Positions 1 to 10,200 of a stretch of DNA of 64,000 nt are shown piece by piece. A model generated the notes under the pieces. It made no database searches and was not told the origin of the DNA. It worked only from the letters and a program-made list of their open reading frames with translations. Position 1 is the first letter of the stretch. Each line of letters begins with the position of its first letter. Source of the DNA: Euwallacea fornicatus (Eukaryota > Arthropoda > Insecta > Coleoptera > Curculionidae); contig NC_089572.1 in assembly GCF_040115645.1 (NCBI RefSeq), positions 2,046,001 to 2,110,000 of the forward strand, in the 5' to 3' direction. A program made the position numbers and the translations under genes.

Positions 1-97
1 ACATGTCAGTGTCACATGTCAGTGTCACATGTCAGTGTCACATATCAGTGTCACGTGTCAGTGTCACGTGTCAGTGTCACATGTCAGTGTCACATGT
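1..97. repeat. 13-bp tandem repeat
   Basis: About seven head-to-tail copies of the 13-base unit acatgtcagtgtc, with single-base changes (acatat, acgtgt) in copies 4-6. The array starts at the window edge, so its true length is unknown. Confidence 0.95.
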
Positions 98-107
98 GTG
101 ATGTCCC

Positions 108-345
108 GCACTAAGAGCTGCTAAAGTAAACTGAGCGACACCTGTCGCATGTTGTCCTAACTATCGCATTACGGAGTGTCAGCAACACACGTATCACGTT
201 CCCGCGTCAAGGGCTGCTAAAGTAAACTGAGCGACGCCTGTCGGATGTTGTCCTGACTATCGCGTTAGAGAGTGTCACCGTCACATGCATCACGTGCCGC
301 TCTAAGACCAATTAAAGTGAACTTAGAGACACCTCTCGAATTTTA
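108..345. repeat. About 95-bp tandem repeat, 2.4 decaying copies
   Basis: A unit containing gctgctaaagtaaactgagc begins near 108 and again near 203. A third, strongly diverged copy begins near 298. Copies 1 and 2 are close to 90% alike by eye and copy 3 fades out after about 50 bases. The shared 'gtgtcac' words suggest that the 13-bp array at 1-97 may have arisen from this unit. No coding potential is seen. From 346 to 809 I see no gene. Confidence 0.75.
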
Positions 346-809
346 CCATAAGTTGAACGATTAATGACAGAACTTGTCTCGACGCTCCATATTAAATAGG
401 AAACCGCAAGTTTCCCAGTAAGCTGTTCAAATATAGCTCGGAGGCTGTTGTGAGGTGTTATCCTAAGTCAACGAATTAATTGCAGAAAACTGTAACTGGG
501 GTGCGTTAATGTTAGCATGAAACCCCTCCCACGCCCCTGCTGTCCTGAGGGCAATTTACTTCCCGAATAAAACAAGGTGCAAGATAGGAAAATCGAGCCG
601 ACGGCAATGTTCTGTTGTTTTGCCCTCACCGTTCCACCTAAACGAAATATTAACTTCCAGACAACGAACTTTCAAACAAGCTTTATTCCTCCTCATTACA
701 GCGTCACAAACAGAAAACAATCGGTCCTCTGAGCCCTTGCGCGAGGTCCCTCGAAGGGCCACGCCACTTTCTTCTGGACAACGACTTCTACACCTCTGCA
801 GTGCAGGTT

Positions 810-3800
810 TTAATCAAAGTCGCTCCGTTGTCGTCTCTGGCTACTCGAACCCGTCACCTCTCCTGTTGGTCCTTCGTTGGTGCTTTTCGCGAGGATGTTG
901 TCATCCAAAACCGGACGGTAGGCCCTTCCGAAGGGCGTCACGTGGTAGATCAGGTACTCGAGCAGGTAGAGCTCATGAGGTTTCACGTAGTGGGTCGAGA
1001 TCAGGGTGTCGGAGCAGCATTTGAGACCCTGAAAATAAAATTTTGCAACAAAAAAATCGAAACGGCGCATGTCGCGAGCCGACAGTCGCACCTCAGAACC
1101 GAGGAAATGAGTGTTCATTTTCAAGCCACAACGTGCTTCGGACGAGGCTAAACGGCCCTATAACCCGAATATGTCTATAGAAACCCGCTTATGATGGCGC
1201 ATCTCAATGTTTGATTGATGATTGACAGAGCTTCAGACAACGCACTTAAATCGGCGACATCGATGGACGCTTCAACCACGCGATAAACGCATTTAACGCA
1301 CGTACTTCAGAAAACGTTAGACAATTTGCAGCTTCGTCATGCTTAAGACAACGCACGTCTGGTAGTTACCAAAGCAACCTTTTCCGAGTTGACCCTATCT
1401 GAATCGCCAGTATTACCATCTGAAGATAACGTTGCTTGGACGGTTTTCGTGGTGGTCACTTGCATCGGTCGGCGTTAGATCGTCCAATAATTTTAAAGAT
1501 AACGCAGCGCAGTCGACGTCACATACGGCCGGTGACAACTCAAACTTAACGCGATAGTCAAGTTTCGAATAGCGACGATAACGGACCTCAGACCGATGCA
1601 GTTTTTAAGATAACGCATCTCAGACGATTTAGAACTTTCACAACGTCCAAGACAGGGACGTCGGACTACTTCCTAGAAATGCCATTTTGAAGGTAACATA
1701 CGGGATGGCTCAAAAATGTACCGATGTACTACGAGGGGTGGCGGGAGATATTAATACAAACTTTTCTCTCAAATGGACATGCTCGCAAATCAGCCATTTG
1801 ACCAGAAACGAGGGAATACTGGTTTGGTCATTATGATTACTTTTTGTTCGTGTCGGACGTTCTTTCGGAGACAAGTGAACGATGGTTTGCAGTAATTGTT
1901 CAAAATGTTGACCGTTGGCTTCAATACAAAGCACCTCGCAGACCAGAGACAGCCCCAAACGAAAAAATCCAGGGTGTCCAGATCGGGAGAACGCGCCGGC
2001 CGGACTGCAGGACTCCCTCTTCCGGTCCATCGGTGCACATCGTCAAGTTCTTCCAATGGGAAATCGGCATTTTTTTTTGTTTTGCGCGCCTGCGTGTGTT
2101 GGAGAAAACAGTTTGTACCGATGTCTCCCACCGCCTTTCAGAGTTTGTCGGCATATTTCTGGTACACTCTGTATTACACCGTTGGCATTATTCAAAACTT
2201 ATTAAACAAGGCGAAGTATCTTAGACAACATTAGAGAAATTCGTAACTTTGTCCTAATGGAATGTAGCTCGGCGGAAGTTAGATGAAACAGTAATTTCGT
2301 AGTTTTTAAGGTAACGCATCTCAGACCAGGAAGACGAGTTTATCAGAACTTCGCTTTACTTTGCAACTGGGTAACGTATATCTCACGACGGTACCGGCTT
2401 TAGGGGGGGGAGGGCGGCCCGGAGCGGGGGACATTCCGCGGGGCGGGGGCGGCAATTAAAAATTTCGCCCAGGGCGCTAAACTCTCTGGAACCGACCGTT
2501 TCTTACGAGAATGGATTTGTCCGGCCCTCAAAGAGAGAAGAGGAACCGTGTAACTCTTTAAATTTTTAATCCAACCTATCTGCGAGGAATATGATGACTC
2601 CAGAGCGAGCTTACGTCTCATTAAGTTAGATGCCGCAGCGTCCTTAGTGTTGTACGAATGTTGTTGGACAACACGAGAATAGTGGCGGAGCCGACCCACA
2701 ATCTGCATTTTAAGTGTCCTGATGTAGATTTATAACTCCAGGACAGCAATCGCTCAATTCTTCAGACACATTTTTCATCCGCCGTTAACGGTGTTATTCA
2801 CATCGATAAGTTCGTTACTTCCCGAGATAATTTGATTTGGATTCGTACAGCTGCGTTATTCTGAAGGTACCTCAAACCGAATATGAAGTTTCTGATATCT
2901 GAGATAATGGAACCTTTGTAGTCTTTGAGATCTCACGGTTCAATTCCAATTTCTCGAACTTGTCGTTTCTGAGGCCGCGTTCGTTTTTGCGACTTATCAG
3001 CGGAACAAAACTACGAGAACCTAACCAATAAATGCGGATTGGTCATCATCTCCATGTACCACTCGACTTCACTGAGTACCCCCGGGACCAACATTTCGTT
3101 TATGAACACCGGCGTGAAGCGGTTCTTCCTCTCCTTATCCAGGGAGTCTCCCAAATACACTCCCACTCCCCTCAAGCACTTCCCCATCTCCACGTCTTCG
3201 TTCCCGGCATCGTCTTGTTTGCACGCCATCGCATTTGGTAACCCCTCCTAAAAGACTTACTTTATGTCCCCCTGATTCGGAGAGGGGGGAGAGAGCTTAC
3301 CTCGATAAATCTGCGCAGCGCCTCTCTGCTCAGCGCATATCCGGCCCCTCCGCTCATATAATCCAACCCCTCCCGGCGAAGCTTCAACCTGCAGCCATAA
3401 TAAACGGGCTCAGAAGGGTGGGAATAGTGGAGCAGGTACCTCAAATTCTCCATTACAGCAAAACTAGACAGATATCGGATTTGCTGCAAGTTCGACTATC
3501 TACAATCGAAGCTTACGTGTCGTCATCGGCCTTGTAGACCCAATCATACTGCCCCCGATAGTTCTCGTAGATGTGCTTCAAGGCAGCTTTGGTTTTCCCC
3601 CATAAGTGAGCCCTGTCCTCGGGAATGTCGAGCTTGATCGCTGGCAAAACTGGCTCTGCATTGAGTGGTCGGACCGTGAGGTTTACTCTTTTGTACAAGT
3701 GTCACGTACCTTCTTGAGTGCTCGCAAATACCAGTTTGGTGCAGCGTTTGCCCCAAGTGGATTTGATGTGCACGGCCTTGATGAAGTGGTTGGAGGGCTT

Positions 3801-4774
3801 GGTCAGGACTAGGCAAATAATTCTGATGTCTTCGGAGAGCTGATCTGCAACACTGGTGTTGATCATGTCGTTGGCTGGGAGCGAGGTGTCGATATCGATG
3901 AGGACGCGACGATTGTAGAATTTCTTGTAGGCGCTGAAATGTGTCGAGGATTTTTGTGCAATAATAAAGAACGAAAGGGCCCGCGTTGCATGTGGTAAAT
4001 GAAATTGGCTGAAAATCGTGATGGTCGACCTCGTCACAGTACAACGAAAATGGGGAACAATTGGATGTTCAACAATGAGGCCCAATATTGGTTTTGCTCC
4101 TAAGCTAGCGATTTCATGGAATATTACAGAGAGTTTTATTTAAGTACATGGCCCAACTTGAAGGGTCGCTTCTTTAGGTGATTCTAAGACGGAAATTTAT
4201 GTGGACATAAATCCCGTAATGCTCTTTTTCAAGATACAATGTGTAAAAAGAACTCTTTTATGTTTAAAATCGTTTTTTCATAAAATTTTAATAATCCTTT
4301 AGCGAGTTTTGTGGAAATCCGGGAGTGTTACTTATGGTTATTATTGTTGTTTGTACGCCACTGATTTTTTGAAAAAATTGTTGCTCCCACGTCAAGCACA
4401 ACTACGGTCGCCTAAATCACCGGATTTAAGTCCGTTCAACTTCTCCCTTCGGGGGTACGCAAAGCCCTTCGCTTATGGACCTCCGACGAACCATTAAAAA
4501 AAAAGTTTGCCACCCCGTATCTTGAAAAAAAGAAAAAAAAACGTTTCTACACCTACGTCCACCTAAACTTTTCATCTTCGAATCGCCCAAAGAACCGGCC
4601 CTTGGAGCTTGGCCACGTACTGAAATAACACCCCGTATATCACGCAACTGCGTCGAGAATTAACCGGGCTTACTCGTTTGGTTCCTTATGAAACATGAAC
4701 AGAATCCAACCAACAGCCAGCCCTACGAGGATGCCGCCCAGGAAATGATGAATTGGCGACCTCACAAGGTGCAT
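810..4774 (-). CDS. C1GalT: Core-1 beta-1,3-galactosyltransferase (C1GalT1-like)
   Basis: Type II Golgi enzyme family that adds galactose to GalNAc-Ser/Thr to make the core-1 O-glycan (T antigen). Six coding exons join in phase: 4774-4674, 3933-3710, 3655-3517, 3463-3301, 3247-3026 and 1028-810, giving 355 residues, normal for the family. Exon 1 encodes a short basic tail and one hydrophobic signal-anchor segment (about residues 12-28). Exon 3 ends in the metal-binding ADDDT motif (about 150-154). Later exons carry YMSGGAGYALS, NEDVEMGKCL and a C-terminal CCSD...HYVKPHELYLLEYLIYH block typical of the family. Three of the introns are 53-54 bp; the last is 2 kb and holds a dead transposase fragment. 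The start was chosen because it directly precedes the membrane anchor. Insects have several C1GalT paralogues, so which one this is stays open. Confidence 0.92.
1795..2150 (-). mobile_element. IS630/Tc1-mariner-type transposase remnant
   Basis: Lies inside the last C1GalT intron. In the minus frames a stretch reads RWTGRGSPAVRPARSPDLDT followed by LDFFVWG. This matches the C-terminal DDE-region signature of IS630-like insect transposases (R-W-I-G-R-G...W-P-A-R-S-P-D-L-x-P-L-D-F-F-L-W-G). The frame is broken by shifts and no full-length transposase or clear terminal repeats are visible, so this is a fossil fragment. Confidence 0.7.
4380..4640 (+). mobile_element. Second IS630-like transposase remnant
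   Basis: The plus strand reads SPKSPDLSPFNFSLRGYAKP, a decayed version of the 'SPDLTPLDFFLWG' block also seen in the fragment at 1795-2150. It ends near 'aacaccccgtata', the usual insect transposon edge. It lies in the first C1GalT intron (3934-4673), in the opposite orientation to the gene. Only the C-terminal piece is recognisable. Confidence 0.55.
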
Positions 4775-5129
4775 GATCTAAAGTGGTGATGTATGAGGTG
4801 GGTAACTAGCCTACATTCGGTGCTTACCATCGTTAGTAATTTCATGGCAATCCGTACGTCTACATTACAGAAATATTATTATGTGTAACGGGCAAACGGT
4901 ACCTCTCACAGGTACCAGGTACAACTGCACCGGTTTCTACTGCTTGGCGAAGCACACCAACGCCTCGTGTTTTGGTTTTAATGCCGGTTCCTGGTGGGTA
5001 CTTGGTAGGACATGCGCGTTCAGATGCACGTCGGCAATCCAAGCTAATGGGGATTGTAATAGCTTAGTAAATTAACTAATTGCAGGCAAGTGTCAATATC
5101 AATGTATAAGTAAGCCGGTAATCGCGCTA
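4775..5129. promoter_or_regulatory. Shared upstream region of C1GalT and the CIMIP1-like gene
   Basis: 355 bp separate two divergent start codons, so both genes must be driven from here or from exons upstream. The sequence contains the repeated word ggtacc/ggtac around 4908-4922. A 64-codon open frame at 4881-5075 has no family resemblance and I treat it as chance. No TATA box is obvious. Confidence 0.45.
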
Positions 5130-5692
5130 ATGTCTGAAAAACAGACGTTATCGACCAAACAAGCATTTGAGTCAATCCCCGTGATAACATCAGAACAGTT
5201 CTTAGCGCAATGCACGTGAGTGACGATCTTGTTGTGCAATACGAAATTTTGTAAGATTTAACCCGTAATCCGTAAAAGTACCTTAATAATGGCCTTTATC
5301 ACAGCTTAGTTTTTATTGCAGGAAATCTCAGACTCTTCTAGAAGAAAAGGCCTGCAGGGAGTGGCCCCGTAAATGGGGATTTTACCTCGATTTCGACAAG
5401 GTTTGAAAAACGAACTTATCCCATTTCTCTTTGAGTATATTCTAATTTTCAGCTGATCCTGCACGAAGCTGCGAAATGCGGTATTTCCGAAAAGGAGTAT
5501 AGAAAACGGACTGAGATACGCAAACCGAGGGGGCCCTCGGAACCGGACATTTGGCCGATAGAGCCCGCTGAAAGGGTCCCAGTGACTAGTACCAGTGAGC
5601 TGCTCGGGTTGGGTTGTTGGAGTGCGTCTAAGGCGAAGGAAACATTTTTGCAGATGTGGTGGGTTGGAGGGCTTCCAAGGAATATTCCCTAG
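5130..5692 (+). CDS. Small CIMIP1/LLC1-like (C20orf85 family) ciliary protein
   Basis: Three exons join in phase: 5130-5215, 5322-5400 and 5453-5692, giving 134 residues. Splice sites are clean (cac|gtgagt, ttgcag|g, aag|gtttg, ttttcag|c). The segment EEKACREWPRKWGF matches the hallmark of the C20orf85/LLC1 family, whose vertebrate member (CIMIP1) is a ciliary microtubule inner protein, and the length also fits (about 137 residues in mammals). The C-terminal half, with DIWPIEP and a Trp-rich WSASKA...MWWVGG end, is less conserved. If the assignment holds, expression in sperm or sensory cilia would be expected. The start is the first ATG in the open first exon. The family call rests mainly on one motif; the existence of the gene is better supported than its name. 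Confidence 0.65.
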
Positions 5693-7216
5693 AGAAATTT
5701 GGACCCCTATACATAAGCCCAAAACACACTCTGCCCTGTGATCCTGCGCCTTCGTCCATATTTCTTGGATAAATGTGCGAATTAAAAAAAAATCAATTGT
5801 GTTTTTCCAGGGACAGAGACTGCTATCGGATTGCCCCAGTAAGAATACAGTTTAATTACTGTTTTAACACATTTTCTGATTAGGATTGCCGTCTCGTCGT
5901 GCTACCCCCCGTTGACATAGTTCGGAGCAACATCAATTTTTTTTTAAGTCTAATAAGAGGCAGGAGGAACGGGATGAGCTAGATTTTTTATTAAATTAGT
6001 TCAAACGACTCGTTATCGGCTAATTTTTTCGAGAAAACCCAATGGTGAAGTCCGTTTTGCTATATCTGGTAAATAGTGAGAGGAACGAAGCGAGTTCGCT
6101 CTTTTATTCAGCAAAACTTAATCGACTTTATACTCGTTTTCGGTCAACTTTTCCCCGGGAATCGAGCGGCAACGATAGCTTCTGGATGTCTGCGTGGGGT
6201 ACGAAAGGGATGCGGTGAACTAATTCCTTTTTTTCTTTTTTTTTTATTTAACACACGACTTGATACTCGTTTGCGGCGAATAATTTGCCGAAAATCCAAT
6301 GAGATTGCAGTTTCCGGGGGGTCTCGTAGGTGTCGCGCCTTCAATTTGAGAAGGACCCCTCGTCGAACGATAATCGTTAAGGGAGTCCGCACAACCGGAC
6401 GATTCCAGCCATCTCTCGAACGGGACATTTCCAACTTCAATCAGCGCCCCCCTGTCGAAATCGCAATAATTACGTCACTCTCTAGACTCTTAATCACGAG
6501 AATTGCCCTTAACAAAAGAAAATGCTGAAAAATTGATGTCGTTCGGCGCAAAACTCGCCGAAAGCGAAAACCGGCAAAAACTTGAGACAAAACGTTCCAG
6601 CGAAGAGACGGTGAGTCAGGGGCGTAGCCGCCACCTCGAGCGAATACCCCTTCAAGAGACATCTTTGCCAATGGGCCAGACGAACGTCACTGCTCTTAAC
6701 GTCTTGATATAATTTGTCCTCCATTTATCATCCGCCGAGGAAAATGCCCTTAATGAAATATCATCACGGGAAGTTGAAAGTGTCTGGACGCCTGTCTAGA
6801 GGCGTGCCGATTCGGGTCCTAGTGTGACTTTTTGCAGGACTTGAACTTGAAAAATATCGCCTTGGCTTTTATGAGCCAAGTACACCTCTGTCGTTTCGAA
6901 AACGGCAGAGCCAAATTTTCTTATTGCATCATCGGAAAAAATATTCATTGGCGCACTCACATTTTTTTTTTTTTTTTTTAAACAATTTTTCTTCAGTTCT
7001 CTTCGTAATGTTTTGATTAGAGTCGCCCCGGCTTAAAAGGTTTTGCCGTACTTATTGAAGCGTAAAAAATCGCTTTTCGCTGATGGCGAGCCGCCGACTG
7101 TTGTTTCAACGCGGCTTAATGGAAAAGTGTTTTTATTTTCTCCAGGAATGGGGATTTTTTTTGGCACAATAAAACGCCGCTACTGTTCTGTATGTATATA
7201 TTTTTCTTTTTTTATT
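5693..7216. other. Intergenic stretch, no gene seen
   Basis: Lies between the 3' ends of the convergent CIMIP1-like gene and UTP4. It holds diverged short repeats (6005-6310) and T-rich runs (for example 6961-6979). A 150-codon open frame on the plus strand at 6076-6528 is low-complexity, Arg/Ile-rich and resembles no protein I know, so I do not call it a gene. Confidence 0.6.
6005..6310. repeat. Three diverged copies of a 45-bp unit
   Basis: Similar stretches begin near 6008, 6131 and 6259, each reading roughly 'actcgtt.(t)cggc.aa.tttt' followed by 'gaaaa(c)cc.atg'. Spacing is about 125 bases, which suggests an old tandem array with mostly decayed spacers. Confidence 0.4.
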
Positions 7217-10200
7217 TTATTTAGAACCGAAGGTTTTCTGAGCGAAGGCGGGCGGCAATTTTTCCAGCAACGACAAAGGGTTAACTTCGACCGCGACGAA
7301 TTCGCCTTCTGAGAGGGCAGCTAAATGGACCAAATGCTGGAAAAAAAAGAACTTTTCTTTGTAACCAACACCTCGAACGAGCCCGAACGTACCTTGTGCT
7401 TGGGTATGGTGCTTATCTTTAGATCGTCGCATTTTCCATTAGTCAAGGACAGTTCTCTTGACTTTTTGGCGACTTTTTTGTCCGGACTAAAAAGAGAGGA
7501 ATCCTGGAAAGTTAAAGAATATTTTAGGAAATTCGATCAATTGTTGCACGACTCGAGCGTGGGATGTTAAGGGAGATTTTTGTCTTCCAGACGACTCAAT
7601 ATACTTCGTGCAAACAAAAATTTCCCAATCGAAGCAATGCCGAAAGGAAATTTGTATATCTTCGAGGTGCTTAGGCGCAACAGGTAACATCCCCCTATTG
7701 ACATGCTCTCCCGAAAACAAAGCTTGGGTAATCTCGTAATTTGCATTTAATTTCATGACTGATAATTTATTAAACATTTCTTTGCCTTCAACATTCAACT
7801 TTAGGTGGCGACTTTGTCGCGACTGCTCGAATGAAAAAGAACTTCCGTCCTTGCTGCGAGATGTATTAAAAATAATGAAATTGAAAAACCTGCATTTGTC
7901 CACGAACGCGAAATATTTCGCGGATTACAGTATCGACTGTCTCCTCCTCTAGCAGCAGGAACGGCGAGTAGAGGACAAGCCATGCTTCGAATCAGGCCGC
8001 AGAGGATCGTCCCATTTCCGCACCAGCAACCCACGAAGCTCTCTAGAATTTCCAGGGGGCGGCACGTATCTCCGTAACCGTCTCTTTATCCCATCCCAAG
8101 CATCCAGCTCTATCTGATTCAAATCCGAAGTTTGAACAGGCCAGACAAATCGTACGGTGCGAACCTCGTCAAGAGACCATGCAAGCATTGTCAGACCGTA
8201 CGTTATCGCGCGTAAAGGTTACATTCTCTCCAGGAATAACCGTGAACGATGCAACATGGTCTTCTAAAACCTCTGTCAGGTACTCGTACGCGTTCAGAGT
8301 CCTATTGTTGGATGAAAACTAACTCTGCATGAACTTCAAAGGAAATTCCTCTCCATGCCGTAGCTGAATTTTCACCAAATGGAAGCCGTTCAGCAATACA
8401 CGGTTGGGCAAATCTCTCGCCTAGTCGTCGCTACCCACTCACACGTCTGTCTGAGCCCCTACGACGAAATCGAGATTCGTGGAAAAACATTACGCGACTC
8501 TAATCCTCTACTGTCCCAGCCAAGTGTTCTCGTGCAAAATTCGACGCTCAAATCCGGCGTTCACGAAAGAACGGACACCCTGTAGCGCCAGTTTAAGGCG
8601 ATAATTCAGCAACATGAAATCGCTTCCTAACGGTCCGTTCACTTTCGGTTTACATTTCTTGCTTCTTGCAGATAAGTTCGAAGGAAACTGCCGTAATCGT
8701 TCGGTCCCCCAAAGGAATAGAAAAGGGAAAACGGTCATCTTTAACTGTTGCGGCCCTTTCTCGACCTGATCCGGCTCTTCGATTGAGCAGCTTAGTCTCT
8801 TCCTACAGCTGGAGCACTCGTTGCACACTAGATAGACTTATACCAGAGTCCTTCGTAGTTTCGTGATAGTGACCATGCTCTATAGCCGCCACAAATCGCG
8901 CCGCAACGACAGGATTTATGGCCGTTTGAACTAAAGGACAAAATAACAATGATAACGAAGTCAGTCGTAGAATTTACAACATGCAAAGACTCAGAAGAAA
9001 AAACGCTGATTTTTGTCGAAAGTTCATCGCAACATGTGATAATTGTTTAAGGTCGTTTTAGATGTCGAGGAGAAGCTATCATAAGCTGGAAAAGTGCCCC
9101 CTTGAATTTGTTCATGCGTTCTTTGAGAAATTTTTCAAGTGACTCGAATTTTATGCTTGATAGCGCATTTTACTCGGAAAGCCAGACTTTGCATAACATC
9201 AGATGTGTAACACACTCCTAAATTCGGTTGTGTAGAGGTCTTAGTGGGCAGTGCTGGGCAGAATAAAAAAATTGAGGGAAGAATCAGGTACGAGTTGAAG
9301 GTATGATCGAAGAGGTGTGTCAGCAAGGCCGAAGGGTTCTTTCCTCGTGCATGTTTTTTTTTTTTTTTTTAATTTCGGATTTCGTGCGTTTGGTCGAACC
9401 ATGAAAAATAGTGCGATGGGTAGATAAATAAAAATTGAAACGTTACTCATCGTTACTCAAGTTTCCCTAATTTAACTGGCAATTTCCTACCCTCTCGCGG
9501 GCTTCGCCGACCTTAGAGCTCTCTAATTAAACCCCGTCAACTAAATTAGTCCCGGTATAAGGCTTCAAATCATGTCAGCTACTAAGTTAAAGCCATCCGA
9601 TTGCCTCCCGAAGATAGATAGTTTAATTTATCACTTGTCGTCCCCCGAGCCAAGGTGCCGGGTGCGGGAGGGTATAGAGACACCCGTCATTGCACCGGAA
9701 AACAAAGCCGCAAACAATGGAACGTGGAGTTCCGGCGCGCCCGAATTTGAAATTGAGTAATGGCGCTCCACAAACTCCATCACGCTGCGGTCTGGATATC
9801 CGGGTATTTTGGGGATAAATCACCGGCCACTCTAAATTTAACCGGGGCTTCTTTCTGCTCAAGGTGTTGTCGGGTGACCAAAAAGGCCCTGTTCAAACAA
9901 AAACCGGGCGTTAATCCCGGTATCGCATGCAGCCTATTGTCGCTCCTGCAAGCCGATTAATAATTGTCACAAATTCAATTAGTGCGTAATTAAAGCTCAG
10001 GTGGATGGATCGCCGACTGACGGGCTGTAAATTACGCCCTGTCGAAATCGAAAAATAATGACATCTCTTAACGGTCGAGGGGTCGTTGTCGAAGATTATT
10101 ATCGACGACCTGCCAGGAGAGCCGCCCGTAATTTGTTATCCTTTCATTGTACACCGCTTGTCTGCGATATTAATGGACGTTCGATGGAAAACGTTGTTTC

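Noticed and set aside
1..300. Possible CRISPR-like array
   Set aside because: The units are contiguous tandem repeats without unique spacers, in a eukaryotic genome.
4881..5075. 64-codon Cys-rich frame between C1GalT and the CIMIP1-like gene
   Set aside because: Suggested a small secreted peptide, but there is no signal peptide and the antisense frame is equally open. Probably promoter sequence.
5306..5722. 138-codon minus-strand frame
   Set aside because: It is the antisense shadow of the CIMIP1-like exons, which have proper splice sites and a family motif.
6076..6528. 150-codon plus-strand frame
   Set aside because: Arg/Ile-rich, overlaps diverged DNA repeats, with an equally open antisense frame. 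This is the pattern of low-stop sequence rather than a gene.
7487..7903. 138-codon minus-strand frame in the UTP4 intron
   Set aside because: Reads directly into the pyrimidine tract of the next UTP4 exon and resembles no protein. Treated as a chance frame.
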